Part shown: positions 42,720 through 52,940 of the stretch, piece after piece | How positions within the stretch are numbered: the stretch's first letter is position 1 | Layout: every line of letters begins with the position of its first letter | Assembly (NCBI GenBank): GCA_965660625.1 | Contig: CBFIAR010000001.1 | Location: 124,001 to 188,000, forward strand | Direction: 5' to 3' | DNA: 64,000 nt | From: Glaciecola sp965660625 | GTDB lineage: Bacteria; Pseudomonadota; Gammaproteobacteria; Enterobacterales; Alteromonadaceae | Position numbers and translations under genes: made by a program | The notes under the pieces: generated by a model | What the model saw: only the letters and a program-made list of their open reading frames with translations | The model's database searches: none | Told to the model about the DNA's origin: nothing

Positions 42720-45311
42720 TTAGTTAGCAACGACGGCTTCATCGCTAATAACAATCGCAGTGGCACCTGAGGCAACATAGTTTGCTAACTCACGCTGCAT
42801 TTCAGCCGTCACAGCTGGACTACTAGCTGGATTTAAACTACTTGCATGAGCACCTTCAACAAACTTCACAATCCCGCTGATTGGGCTTGCGCCAGCAGTA
42901 GTGGCTGATATCTGTTCTAATCCCATGATATTCGCTAAGGCTTGTTGACCTGCTAAAGGCAACGCTGTCGTTACCGGAATAACTTGGTCAGGCAGATTAT
43001 CCCCCCCATCACCAATCACCGTCTGCATGAGCACTGGAGTGTTGCTCGCTAAGTTAGTGAAATAATTAATTGGGTCGGCTGAATCAATCATTGTTTGCGC
43101 TGCAAAAGAGAACTGGCTAAACAACGCATTTGCACCAGCAAGCTGTTCAGGCGTTAAAGCTGCTAAAAATCCGCTAACGGCGCCCACCAATTCAGCCTCT
43201 GACACGCTAACGGTGCCAAAAGTACTGTTCAAGAATGCCTGAAAATCTGGCGAGCCTTGCGATAATAACAATCCTTTGACCAACGGGCCAAATGATGCTG
43301 ATTCTAAGAGAAAGTTTGCAATACCACCACCTGGAGACTCTAACGTTGCAGATTGTATTGCAAACATGCCGTCAAATGCAGCCAGCGGGCCAACGAAACC
43401 AGTATTTGCGACCGACGCAAAGTTGCCGCCCGTAATAGCACCAAGAGAAACACCAAAGATAGAAATATTAGAAGTATCAATATCAACCGACTGTGACGCA
43501 GTAGTATCAACAACTGCATTTAAACCTAATCGCAGGCCTAATAAATCAGATACGCTTTGACGTAAATTATCCCTACCAGTAGGTAAGACAGCAAGATTCA
43601 GGTAGTGAGTCGCACTGACAGTTGTCGCATTTAAATCATCAGTACCATCACCATCTAAGTCAAACCCACGAGAGCCGTGTATTGGCTGATCGATTGCAAA
43701 TGTAGCAAACCCTGCCAAAGATAACGCTCCTGTGACGGCCAGCATATCTTCTTTCTGTGACGTAATACCGTGAGCTAACATAACCACAGGCCAACCAGCG
43801 TCTGGCTTTGCAATCTCAAACCCAAGAGCAGCAGCTACCTGAGGGTTAGGCACAGTTACCTGCACATCTAAAGTTTCAAAACCTTGGTTTCCACCCTTCA
43901 ACTGCGGAACAGGATTGAACTTGGTTAAGTTACGATCGCGATCGAGTAACTCACCATTAATTCTCACATCAGCCAAACCGACTTGAGTACATAATGCAGC
44001 ATTTGGACCCGGCTGAGCATTTGCCAATGCAGAACCTGCATTGGCTAAAACGATGCCGCTGTCACAAGCCGCGGTCCAGAATCTGTTAACTGGCGCTAGT
44101 GGATTTTCAGCAGTCGGGATTGCTGAGTAATACGGTAGTGAAATATTACCTTCGTATCGACTTGCAGCACAAAATTGCCCTACTTCACCTAAAATACCTG
44201 TAGCCACGCCCGCTGCAAATTCATTTACTTGAGGAATGTCGTTGCCAAACCCGCCTCCCGCACTCACTAATAAACCAGCGCATGTAGTAAACGAGGAAAA
44301 ATCCGCCGCATTAATCGCTGGAATGAGTTGCGCGGCTTCTGCTGGTAAACCTGCGATACCTTGCTGAACTGCACCAGCTACAAGTTGGCTAGAAACCAAA
44401 CCCAATGCTTCCATGGTGTTTGTGCCAGATTCAACGTCTCTAGTGACAATAGCTGGCAGTGCCTGCCCAGCTGTCGGGTCACCAGCAGCAGTTCTACCGG
44501 CAAACTCAGCGATCATAAGTTGCTTCACAGTGTCAAGCACATTAGAAACGGATTGTGTTGTAAACGCTGAAACGTAAGTAACGTTGTCAGTCTGAACGCC
44601 CGCATTAGACAATGAATCGAGGTGCAGGTTAATTAAACTTTGTAAGCTTAACTGAGATTCGGTCGCGAGAGGAAGGGTATCGATATCTTGAGACACTAAA
44701 TCCCAAGTGAGAGATCCTTTTACGGCCTTACCGGAAGAGTCTTTAAGGTCTTCGGTCATCACTAATAAGTAGCCTTGAGCCGCTTTTAATGGTTTCAAAG
44801 GTACAAAAGCAATCGTATTGATATCAGCTAGGCTAAGCACGTAATCAACACCAAAAACGAGCTTATCGCCCACTTTACAACCCGCGCTTGGAATTGGAAT
44901 AGCGGCGCAATCTGCGTCTTGTTGATTTAAACCTAATGTTGCTTCATATAAATGCACTCCAGCGCTCAAAGTTGAGGCGTCTAGTGAGGCGTTCGGTGGT
45001 GTTTCAACATCAATAACGAAAGGTTGGTTAGTTGACCATCCGTCAAGTATGTTCAATGCATTTTGCGGATCACCAAAATTAGAAGGATCGGCGACCGGAA
45101 TATTGAGAGTGTAGTCAAAAAAGCCATCACTCCCTGGTAACATTAATAAGTCATTTGGAATGTTTAGGTTACCGTTCGCCGGATCAAAGACGACGCGCGA
45201 AAAAGGAGTTTGTGGCGTTGCTTCGGTATTGATCTCTTCCAAAGTATCGCTGCCGCAACCAGCTAAGCCTAAAGCGGCTAAAACACCGGTGCTAATTAAC
45301 AATTTATTCAT
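42720..45311 (-). CDS. VolA/Pla-1-type extracellular lipase lipoprotein
   Basis: An 863-residue lipoprotein with signal MNKLLISTGVLAALGLAGCG and lipobox LAGC at Cys19. It resembles the VolA/Pla-1/cef family: a long N-terminal beta-rich region (PFSRVVFDPANGNLNIPNDLL) and an alpha/beta hydrolase with the nucleophile elbow GVSLG. VolA of Vibrio cholerae is a surface lysophospholipase feeding fatty acid uptake. Calcium or fadL partners are not in the window. It ends at a strong terminator. Confidence 0.88.
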   Translation of the reverse strand: MNKLLISTGVLAALGLAGCGSDTLEEINTEATPQTPFSRVVFDPANGNLNIPNDLLMLPGSDGFFDYTLNIPVADPSNFGDPQNALNILDGWSTNQPFVIDVETPPNASLDASTLSAGVHLYEATLGLNQQDADCAAIPIPSAGCKVGDKLVFGVDYVLSLADINTIAFVPLKPLKAAQGYLLVMTEDLKDSSGKAVKGSLTWDLVSQDIDTLPLATESQLSLQSLINLHLDSLSNAGVQTDNVTYVSAFTTQSVSNVLDTVKQLMIAEFAGRTAAGDPTAGQALPAIVTRDVESGTNTMEALGLVSSQLVAGAVQQGIAGLPAEAAQLIPAINAADFSSFTTCAGLLVSAGGGFGNDIPQVNEFAAGVATGILGEVGQFCAASRYEGNISLPYYSAIPTAENPLAPVNRFWTAACDSGIVLANAGSALANAQPGPNAALCTQVGLADVRINGELLDRDRNLTKFNPVPQLKGGNQGFETLDVQVTVPNPQVAAALGFEIAKPDAGWPVVMLAHGITSQKEDMLAVTGALSLAGFATFAIDQPIHGSRGFDLDGDGTDDLNATTVSATHYLNLAVLPTGRDNLRQSVSDLLGLRLGLNAVVDTTASQSVDIDTSNISIFGVSLGAITGGNFASVANTGFVGPLAAFDGMFAIQSATLESPGGGIANFLLESASFGPLVKGLLLSQGSPDFQAFLNSTFGTVSVSEAELVGAVSGFLAALTPEQLAGANALFSQFSFAAQTMIDSADPINYFTNLASNTPVLMQTVIGDGGDNLPDQVIPVTTALPLAGQQALANIMGLEQISATTAGASPISGIVKFVEGAHASSLNPASSPAVTAEMQRELANYVASGATAIVISDEAVVAN

Positions 45312-45577
45312 TCATTTTCCCCACTTGCTTGCAGATAATATTAACCCAGCACATTGTAACTTTTTGTACGGTGCTAGTATTGCGGATAGTCTAACAAGTA
45401 TGACCAGTTATAATTACTTTAATAGTATTGGCTTTGAGTTCACTTTGCAAAGGTTTGTTAATACTTTGTAATGAAAATTACTAAATCGTACTAAATGGGC
45501 ACTAAGCACTTTAGCCTTGGTATATTGTAAGATACCATAGGCAGTTCCGATACCAAGTAAATAAAAAACATTTAAAT

Positions 45578-46345
45578 ATGCAATCAATCATACAAAACGC
45601 TGCGCTTCAGTATGTAGCAGCACCCAACGCATTGGAAAATAAGACCGTTATTGTTACGGGAGCTGGTGACGGTATTGGTAAGCAAGCCGCTATTACCTTT
45701 GCAAAACACGGTGCCGAACTTATCTTATTGGGTAAAACAGTATCAAAATTAGAGTGCACCTACGATCAGATAATCAACAATGGCGGCGTTACACCAGCCA
45801 TCGTGCCAATTGATTTTAAAGGTGCCACACCGAAAAATTATCAGGATATGGTCGCCAGCATTGAAGGGCAGTATCAAAAAATTGATGTTGTATTATTTAA
45901 TGCCAGTATTCTTGGCAACTTATGTCCCTTTGAGGAAATTAAAGAATCAGAGTTCTTGGATGTTAGTCAAGTGAACCTGAATAGTCAGTTTTTTATGACT
46001 CAAGCTCTGCTGCCGCTGTTAAAATTGAATAAATCAGCCTCAGTTATTTATACAACATCCTCTGTTGGTCGAACGGGGCGCGCTTACTGGGGAACCTATA
46101 GTATATCTAAATTTGCAACTGAAGGCATGATGCAGGTGCTTGCCGACGAATATAAAAACACAGGGATCAGATTTAATTGTATCAACCCCGGAGCGACGAG
46201 AACGGCTATGCGTGCAAAAGCATTTCCTGGTGAGAAACCCGATTCGTTGAAGATGCCGAACGATATTATGCCAAGCTATTTATACTTAGCCTCTGATGAG
46301 AGTAAAGCCGTTAATGGTCAAACGCTAGATTGCCAAGCTAAATAA
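45578..46345 (+). CDS. YciK-family short-chain dehydrogenase/reductase
   Basis: A 255-residue SDR. NAD(P)-binding TGAGDGIGKQAA, NAS motif (LFNAS) and the active site TSSVGRTGRAYWGTYSISKFA (Ser, Tyr and Lys; YSISK core) are present; FATEGMMQVLADEYKNT is typical of YciK. Substrate unknown. It is divergent from the lipase gene and followed by a terminator. Confidence 0.88.
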   Translation: MQSIIQNAALQYVAAPNALENKTVIVTGAGDGIGKQAAITFAKHGAELILLGKTVSKLECTYDQIINNGGVTPAIVPIDFKGATPKNYQDMVASIEGQYQKIDVVLFNASILGNLCPFEEIKESEFLDVSQVNLNSQFFMTQALLPLLKLNKSASVIYTTSSVGRTGRAYWGTYSISKFATEGMMQVLADEYKNTGIRFNCINPGATRTAMRAKAFPGEKPDSLKMPNDIMPSYLYLASDESKAVNGQTLDCQAK

Positions 46346-46395
46346 GATCGATCTTAAGCTGGAAATATTCTAAGCGGTAAACTTGCCAAGATAAT

Positions 46396-46427
46396 AAAAA
46401 GGGTCGTCTAGTCAGGTGACCCTTTTT
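46396..46427. terminator. Rho-independent terminator between yciK-like gene and glnS
   Basis: AAAAAGGGTC and GACCCTTTTT form a 10-bp stem with a 12-base loop, flanked by A/T-rich sequence, between convergent genes. Confidence 0.8.
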
Positions 46428-46511
46428 AAATTACCGTTCATTTGTTGTGCGATTTCGTTGCTTGTAAACATGTAATGACTAGCGCAAAACACGCCTATGA
46501 AGCGAGCCACC

Positions 46512-48176
46512 TTATTGATTCATCTTCGCCCATGTATCACGCAGCTCAACCGTTCTATTAATCACTAACGCGTCAGGTTTGCTGTCTGTGTCGATACAGA
46601 AATATCCTGTTCTTTCAAACTGAAAAGCTTGTGTCATTTGAGCCGTCGCAAGAGAAGGCTCAACGAAGCCTTTTTTAACTAGCAATGAGTTCGGGTTAAT
46701 AGTCGCCGTAAACTCTGCTTCGGCCGCAGGGTTAGGCACAGTGAACAAGCGGTCGTACAATCGAATGTCAGCTTGCTTACCTTCTGTAGCACTTACCCAA
46801 TGAATAACTCCCTTGGCTTTGCGACCATCTTCAGGGTCTGAACCGAGCGTTGCAGCATCATATGTACAATACACCGTTGTGACTTCGCCATTTTCATCCA
46901 CATCACAGCGGTCCGCTCTCAAGAAATAAGCATTACGCAGTCGCACTTCTTTATCAAGGACCAAACGTTTGAATTTTTTATTGGCTGATTCTTTGAAGTC
47001 TTCTTTTTCTATCCACAATTCTTTACTGAATGGGACTTTACGCGTGCCCATCGACTCATCAGAAGGATGATTAGGTGCATCGAGCCACTCAACTTTATCA
47101 TCTGGATAGTTTTCTATAATCACTTTCAATGGATCTAACACTGCCATTCTGCGCGGTGCATGCACATTTAACTCATCGCGAATGCACGCTTCGAGCATAC
47201 TCATCTCAACCATGTTATCCATTTTAGTAACACCAATGCGCAAACAAAACTCGCGCACTGAAGATGGCGTATAACCTCGTCTGCGAATACCAGCGATTGT
47301 CGGCATTCTAGGATCATCCCAACCACTGACGTGATGCTCTTCAACCAATTGTATAAGTTTGCGTTTGCTCAACACCGTGTATTCTAAATTAAGGCGAGAA
47401 AACTCATACTGTCTTGGCGTGCAGTCGATTGAAATATTTTCTATTACCCAATCATAAAGGCGTCGATTATCTTGAAATTCAAGCGTACACAATGAGTGGC
47501 TTATGCCTTCAATTGCATCAGAAATACAGTGAGTAAAGTCATACATCGGGTAAATGCACCACTTGTCCCCGGTTTGATGATGATGGGCAAATTTAACACG
47601 GTAGATTACCGGGTCGCGCATGCACATAAAAGAGGATGTCATATCTATTTTAGCGCGTAAGCTGCATTCGCCCTCTTTAAACTCACCCGCTCGCATTTTG
47701 GCAAAGAGCGATAAATTTTCTTCTGGGTGAGTATTTCTGTAAGGACTATTGGTACCCGGCTTAGTTAAAGTACCACGCATCTCACGCATTTTTTCTTGCG
47801 GACTAAAGTCGACGTAAGCTAGGCCTTTTTGAATTAGCTCAACTGCAAAACCGTGTAATTGGTCGAAATAATTAGATGAATAACGTTCTTTACCATTCCA
47901 CTTGAAACCAAGCCAGCTAACATCGTGTTTAATAGAATTGACGAAATCGATGTCTTCTTTTTCTGGGTTAGTATCATCAAATCTTAAATTACAGGTTCCT
48001 TGATAATCCTGAGCAATTCCAAAATTTAGGCAAATAGACTTCGCATGACCAATGTGTAAATAGCCATTTGGCTCAGGTGGAAAGCGAGTAGCTATCTTAG
48101 AATGCAAGCCACTTTGCAAATCTTTATCGATAATTTGTCTGATAAAATTGGACGGTCGATGCTCAATCTCGGCCAT
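46512..48176 (-). CDS. glnS: Glutaminyl-tRNA synthetase
   Basis: A 554-residue class I aminoacyl-tRNA synthetase with PPEPNGYLHIGHAKS (HIGH at 41-44) and VLSKRKLI as the KMSKS equivalent, and the full anticodon-binding C-terminal half (TRKVPFSKELWIE, FTATINPNSL). It charges tRNA-Gln. Length is equal to E. coli GlnS (about 554). Confidence 0.97.
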   Translation of the reverse strand: MAEIEHRPSNFIRQIIDKDLQSGLHSKIATRFPPEPNGYLHIGHAKSICLNFGIAQDYQGTCNLRFDDTNPEKEDIDFVNSIKHDVSWLGFKWNGKERYSSNYFDQLHGFAVELIQKGLAYVDFSPQEKMREMRGTLTKPGTNSPYRNTHPEENLSLFAKMRAGEFKEGECSLRAKIDMTSSFMCMRDPVIYRVKFAHHHQTGDKWCIYPMYDFTHCISDAIEGISHSLCTLEFQDNRRLYDWVIENISIDCTPRQYEFSRLNLEYTVLSKRKLIQLVEEHHVSGWDDPRMPTIAGIRRRGYTPSSVREFCLRIGVTKMDNMVEMSMLEACIRDELNVHAPRRMAVLDPLKVIIENYPDDKVEWLDAPNHPSDESMGTRKVPFSKELWIEKEDFKESANKKFKRLVLDKEVRLRNAYFLRADRCDVDENGEVTTVYCTYDAATLGSDPEDGRKAKGVIHWVSATEGKQADIRLYDRLFTVPNPAAEAEFTATINPNSLLVKKGFVEPSLATAQMTQAFQFERTGYFCIDTDSKPDALVINRTVELRDTWAKMNQ

Positions 48177-48347
48177 GTGTATATGTTCCTTAATAATATG
48201 GGGCTATTTTTCGACGAGTATATCACTTTGAAGCTAATACAATAGTTAGAATTTTGCATTTTCGCTGGGCTATCGCGCAAACAATTTGAACTTGCGTGCT
48301 TGATTAGTGTATAAAAGGTGTAAAGCAAAATAAGAATTCTTTTATAA

Positions 48348-49391
48348 ATGAAGAGTAAAGCGACATCATTTGATATAGCGCATATGGCTGGTGTCTCTCA
48401 GTCTACAGTCTCTCGAGCATTGAGCGACAGTCCATTGGTGAACCAAGAGACACGAGAACGTATCAAAAAAATTGCAAAGGATCTTAACTATAAGGTTGAT
48501 AAAAACGCCAGTAATTTGCGCAAACAACATAGTCAAACCCTTGCATTGCTGCTGTTTGAAGATCCTACTTCAGATGATTCACTCATCAATCCCTTTTTCA
48601 TATCAATGCTAGGAAGTATCACTAAAGCAACCGCTGCTGCAGGATATGACCTACTCGTTTCCTTTCAAAATATGAAGGATGACTGGCATGCGGTTTATGA
48701 AGATTCAAACAAAGCTGACGGTCTTATTTTATTGGGTTATGGTAGCTACACCGACTACGAGTACAAGCTATCTCAGTTGGAAGAACAAGGTACCCGCTTT
48801 TTACGTTGGGGAGCACCTGACAAGAAGCATCCAGGTATTTCAATTGGCTGCGATAATTTTTTAGGTGGCGTGGAAATAACCAAACATCTTGTTGCTCTAG
48901 GGCATAAAAGTTTTGCGTTTATTGGTCAAGCAGATGAAAGTGCTCCAGAATTTAAAGGGCGCTTTGATGGTTTCATGAATGTGATCGTAAAAGCGGGATT
49001 TGATAGTTCAAAAGTAGTGCAAAAAAACGCTATTTCAACAGAATTTTCGGGCTATAAGGCCGCAATGGAAATATTAGAGGGTAGTCATCCAGATGCGATT
49101 GTCTGTGCTTCAGATCTTATTGCCATGGGAGCGATAAGAGCCATTAGAAGCAAGGGATTAAAAGTACCTAGAGACATCGCGGTTGTTGGCTATGACAATA
49201 TTCAAATAAGTCAATTTGCTTCTACCCCACTTACAACAGTTCATCAAAATACCCAAGTTGCCGGTGAATTGCTGGTCTCAAATCTACTGAAGCTAATACA
49301 TAATGAACCCGTGGAAGATTATTTGATGCCACCTGAATTAATCATCAGGCAGTCTTGCGGCGACGGTTTCGCGCACAACAAAACGCCATAA
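48348..49391 (+). CDS. LacI-family transcriptional regulator (candidate maltodextrin regulator)
   Basis: A 347-residue regulator. The LacI helix-turn-helix is at about 7-28 (SFDIAHMAGVSQSTVSRALS), followed by the hinge (DKNASNLRK) and a periplasmic-binding-protein-like sugar domain (GYDNIQISQFASTPLTTV near the end). It neighbours the sugar transporter and glycoside hydrolases, so a MalR-like role is inferred. Two shared CG-centred palindromes in this locus (51221-51234, 60100-60112) are candidate binding sites. Confidence 0.88.
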   Translation: MKSKATSFDIAHMAGVSQSTVSRALSDSPLVNQETRERIKKIAKDLNYKVDKNASNLRKQHSQTLALLLFEDPTSDDSLINPFFISMLGSITKATAAAGYDLLVSFQNMKDDWHAVYEDSNKADGLILLGYGSYTDYEYKLSQLEEQGTRFLRWGAPDKKHPGISIGCDNFLGGVEITKHLVALGHKSFAFIGQADESAPEFKGRFDGFMNVIVKAGFDSSKVVQKNAISTEFSGYKAAMEILEGSHPDAIVCASDLIAMGAIRAIRSKGLKVPRDIAVVGYDNIQISQFASTPLTTVHQNTQVAGELLVSNLLKLIHNEPVEDYLMPPELIIRQSCGDGFAHNKTP

Positions 49392-49470
49392 GCGCATTTT
49401 ACATAACGTAAACCTACTCACTGATATTTCGTGATAGTGTATTTTGCGTCCGCTATAAGAGTGCCATAGC

Positions 49471-49512
49471 AAATAAAAAAGCCTCAAGAACATGTGACAT
49501 GCTACTGAGGCT
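49471..49512. terminator. Terminator of the MFS transporter gene
   Basis: AGCCTCA and TGAGGCT bracket an imperfect stem-loop; on the minus strand it is followed by TTTTTTATTT. It lies 75 bp past the MFS stop codon. Confidence 0.65.
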
Positions 49513-49587
49513 AAGCAGGCGTCTGTTATGCCCCCCTGATCTGTTGTTCGTTTCTTCTGAGTCGTTTCCTTTAATAAGGACGCTTTG

Positions 49588-51051
49588 CTAAAGATTGGTA
49601 ACTTGAATATGCTCCTTCACTCTAAATACGGCAAATCCCGCTATTATCATAGCGACGCCGGACACAACAATAATGTTTACCGCCTCATTGTCGAATGCGT
49701 ATTTAAGAATAAAGCCCGCCGTTAAACCGCAAACAATTTGTGGCATAGCGATAGTGAAATTGAAAATACCCATGTAAACGCCGGTTTTATCGGCAGGCAA
49801 AGAACCTGCTAACATTGCATATGGCATGGCTAAAATAGCAGCCCACGCAATGCCAATTCCAATCATTGGCAACACCAAATTGACCGCTCCAGCAGGCACT
49901 GTAACTTGTGTAATAAGCAAATTAACAGTCGTGGGAGTCAGGTCTTGAAAAAATACAAAACTGATGTAGCTGATACCGCCAATAAATAAAGAACCTGCGT
50001 ATACGACTTTACGTCCAATTTTGTCAGCTAGCTTTGCCAAAACCACAGAAAATATAGCGGCGAACAGAGAATAAGCGGCAAACAAGATACCGACCCAATC
50101 GCCAGCTGCCCCTTTTGCCGCAATAATAGAGGCAGGGACCTCAACAGAATTAAGATAAGCAGGGTCAAACCACTTCACTTCCACTCCCCAAATATGCTGA
50201 GTAATTGCAGGCGTTGTATATACCCACATAATGAACAACGCGAACCATGAGAAAAATTGCACCACGGCAAGCTGTTTCATCGTATCTGGCATTGATTTCA
50301 TCAGCCTAAAAAATTCGGATAATTTTTGGCCTACGTTTTTTTGTGCCGCTAACTCTCGCTCGACCACCGCTGCGTCCAATCCTTTGTAAGCATAGTAATC
50401 TTTCGGCTTGTATTCTTTGGTTTTAAAAACAGTCCATAAGACGCTACCCAATAATACGGTAGCGCCAATGTAAAACGCCCAAACCACCGATGGTGCCACT
50501 GCACCTGCTTTTGCAGTGTTCTCTAAGCCAACAACATTAGTTAACACGAAAGGCAGAATTGAACCGATAACGGCGCCGACATTAATTAATAATGACTGAA
50601 TTGAATATCCTGAATTGCGTTGCTCTGCAGGCACCATGTCAGAAACCAAGGATCTGAATGGCTGAAAGCAAACGTTAAAAGAAGCATCCATCAATGCCAA
50701 CATCAATACGCCAAAAATCATAGGGGCAATAAGTGCCACAAACAATGACGCGTTTGGCATTAAAAACATACCCGCTGCTGCTGCAATCGCGCCCGCTAAT
50801 ATAAACGGTCTGCGACGACCTAACTTGTTCCATGTTCTATCTGACGCTGCGCCAACGATCGGTTGAACAAGCAGGCCCATGATAGGAGCAACTAACCAAA
50901 AGAAAGAAAGAGAATGAAGATCGGCGCCCAAGTCAGAAAGAATTCGACTGGCATTAGCATTTTGCAAAGCAAAGCCAAACTGGACTCCTAAAAAACCGAA
51001 GCTAACGGTCCAAAGCTGCCAAAAGCTCAACCGGGGTTGTTGTTTCTGCAT
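49588..51051 (-). CDS. MFS sugar transporter (SLC45/GPH-like, probable maltose permease)
   Basis: A 487-residue inner-membrane protein with 12 predicted helices. The GRRRPFIL loop between helices 2 and 3 (KLGRRRPFILAG) and ASDRTWNKLG are typical of the SLC45/sucrose-maltose group within MFS. Neighbouring GH13 and GH31 enzymes and the LacI regulator suggest maltose or maltodextrin as substrate, imported with protons. Divergent from the halogenase-like gene across a 287-bp region with a LacI-type palindrome. Confidence 0.88.
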   Translation of the reverse strand: MQKQQPRLSFWQLWTVSFGFLGVQFGFALQNANASRILSDLGADLHSLSFFWLVAPIMGLLVQPIVGAASDRTWNKLGRRRPFILAGAIAAAAGMFLMPNASLFVALIAPMIFGVLMLALMDASFNVCFQPFRSLVSDMVPAEQRNSGYSIQSLLINVGAVIGSILPFVLTNVVGLENTAKAGAVAPSVVWAFYIGATVLLGSVLWTVFKTKEYKPKDYYAYKGLDAAVVERELAAQKNVGQKLSEFFRLMKSMPDTMKQLAVVQFFSWFALFIMWVYTTPAITQHIWGVEVKWFDPAYLNSVEVPASIIAAKGAAGDWVGILFAAYSLFAAIFSVVLAKLADKIGRKVVYAGSLFIGGISYISFVFFQDLTPTTVNLLITQVTVPAGAVNLVLPMIGIGIAWAAILAMPYAMLAGSLPADKTGVYMGIFNFTIAMPQIVCGLTAGFILKYAFDNEAVNIIVVSGVAMIIAGFAVFRVKEHIQVTNL

Positions 51052-51220
51052 AAATTACTCTTATTGTTGTTATTGTTATTGTCGTGTTTATCGTTTCAAA
51101 TAGTATCGCGAAGACTTAAGACAACAGGCGTGTTATCTGAGAGAAAAGCTAAACCCATGTAAACCGGATGTTAATTAATAGTATTAGTGTAACGTCATCA
51201 TTTATAAATAACTATCCAAG

Positions 51221-51234
51221 TGCATACGTATTCA
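51221..51234. promoter_or_regulatory. CG-centred palindrome, candidate LacI-family operator (site 1)
   Basis: TGCATACGTATTCA has a perfect ATACGTAT core and shares 13 bases (GAATACGTATGCA on the reverse strand) with the site at 60100-60112. It is 170 bp upstream of the MFS start and 105 bp upstream of the halogenase-like start, so it could control both. Confidence 0.6.
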
Positions 51235-51338
51235 GGGCATAATCCTACTTGTTTTGATCAGAAGCGGAAACCAATCCATGTATTTGTTGTTAATATTTGA
51301 TAAATTTTACCAATAATTAATCGATTATAAAGAGCACA

Positions 51339-52892
51339 ATGAAAAAGTTGCTAATTTTGGGGGGAGGCACTGCTGGATGGATGGCGGCAAATATGCTCAG
51401 TCACTATTTGTTGCAATGCAAAGCCACTATGCCGAATAAAGCGCATTGGCAAATTACATTAGTAGAGTCGCCGCAAATCGGAATTATCGGTGTAGGTGAA
51501 GGCTCAACACCGCAATTAAAGAAATTTTTTGATCTTCTTGGGATCCAAGAGTCTGAATGGATGCCCGCTTGCCATGCTACTTACAAAAATGGCATCAGTT
51601 TTTTGCAATGGACTGAACATCAAGCACAAAATCGCTACTTTCACCCTTTTCCATCTCCCTTTGATCGGCAAACAGCCTCAGCGTTTTTATATCACTGTCA
51701 AATGCGTTCGAGAGGAATGGACGTTCCAGTTAATCCTGATGACTTCTTTCTTTCTGCTAAACTAGCTCAGCTGAATTTAAGCCCAAAACCCTTATTGGGA
51801 AAGCCTCAAATACCGCTCAATTACGCGTATCACTTTGATTCCGCAAAGTTAGGCGCTTTTTTATGTCAGCGCGCCATTAATAGTGGTGTAAGGCATATTA
51901 ACGGTAAAATGGAACGTGCAATACAGAATAAAGATAAAAGCATTCGTGCAATTCAACTTGCTTCAGGCGAAACACTGGATGCTGACTTGTTTATCGATGC
52001 TACGGGTTTTAACTCATTGCTGTTGCAAGGAGTATTAGAAGAGCCTTTCGACTCATTTGAAAATAACTTATTCAATAACAAAGCGGTGGCTATCGCCTCT
52101 GCAAGTCAAAAAATCATTGCTTCTGAAACAAAAGCAACCGCGCTTTCTGCTGGTTGGGCTTGGCAGATCCCATTAACGAATAGAACGGGAAATGGTTATG
52201 TGTATAGCGATCAGTATTTGTCAGCCGAGCAGGCCGAAAAAGAACTGCGACGCTATATTAACTCGACCATTACTGGCAGCAGCTCAGAAACCCAGCAAGG
52301 CGAAGCTAAACACCTTCATATGAAAGTAGGTCAAGTGCAGCGTCATTGGCATAAAAACGTGGTCGCTGTTGGTCTATCGCAAGGTTTTATAGAGCCTTTG
52401 GAGGCAACGGCACTGCACTTAGTACAGGAAACGATCCAACAATTGGCGAAGAGTTTAACGGATCCCTCTTTTGATTCTGAACAGGAGAGCATCAAGCTCG
52501 CTTTTAATGAGGAAATAAAAAGACGCTTCAATGGCATCAGAGATTATATTGTATGCCACTACAAAATGAATACCAGAACGGATTCCAAGTATTGGATAGA
52601 TAATAGAGAAAATAACAACATTTCGATGCAACTCGCTGACGTTATCCAAACTTGGCGTTCGAAAAAAGATATTGCTGCGGTATTGGAAAAGCATCAAATG
52701 ACTCACTATTATCCTGTCATTTCTTGGTATTGCTTGCTCGCAGGATACGATGCCTTTGCACCAGCCACTTCTCCCAACAAATTACCCAGCAGCAATATGA
52801 AGCAGTTGGCACAGTACATTATGCAAAGCACAACTCACTTTGCTGCCCACAACGAAAGATTAGGAATAACCAGCCTTGGTATTCATAAATAA
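51339..52892 (+). CDS. Tryptophan-halogenase family flavoprotein
   Basis: A 517-residue FAD protein of the tryptophan halogenase family: GGGTAGW (FAD-binding, residue 8), GVGEGSTPQL, the catalytic-position Lys83 in ATYKNGISF and the WxWxIP motif in GWAWQIPL. True halogenases chlorinate or brominate tryptophan with reduced flavin from a separate reductase. Homologs are common in Alteromonadales carbohydrate loci, so the role here may be unrelated to tryptophan. It is divergent from the MFS gene and ends 48 bp before the GH31 stop. Confidence 0.9.
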   Translation: MKKLLILGGGTAGWMAANMLSHYLLQCKATMPNKAHWQITLVESPQIGIIGVGEGSTPQLKKFFDLLGIQESEWMPACHATYKNGISFLQWTEHQAQNRYFHPFPSPFDRQTASAFLYHCQMRSRGMDVPVNPDDFFLSAKLAQLNLSPKPLLGKPQIPLNYAYHFDSAKLGAFLCQRAINSGVRHINGKMERAIQNKDKSIRAIQLASGETLDADLFIDATGFNSLLLQGVLEEPFDSFENNLFNNKAVAIASASQKIIASETKATALSAGWAWQIPLTNRTGNGYVYSDQYLSAEQAEKELRRYINSTITGSSSETQQGEAKHLHMKVGQVQRHWHKNVVAVGLSQGFIEPLEATALHLVQETIQQLAKSLTDPSFDSEQESIKLAFNEEIKRRFNGIRDYIVCHYKMNTRTDSKYWIDNRENNNISMQLADVIQTWRSKKDIAAVLEKHQMTHYYPVISWYCLLAGYDAFAPATSPNKLPSSNMKQLAQYIMQSTTHFAAHNERLGITSLGIHK

Positions 52893-52940
52893 GTACTCAA
52901 GCGTGGCAAGCAACGTTGCGTGCTGCCTGCAACAATCGTC

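Noticed and set aside
52893..52940. GCAACGTTGC palindrome between the halogenase-like and GH31 genes as a terminator
   Set aside because: The stem is short, there is no T tract, and no clear functional reading was possible.
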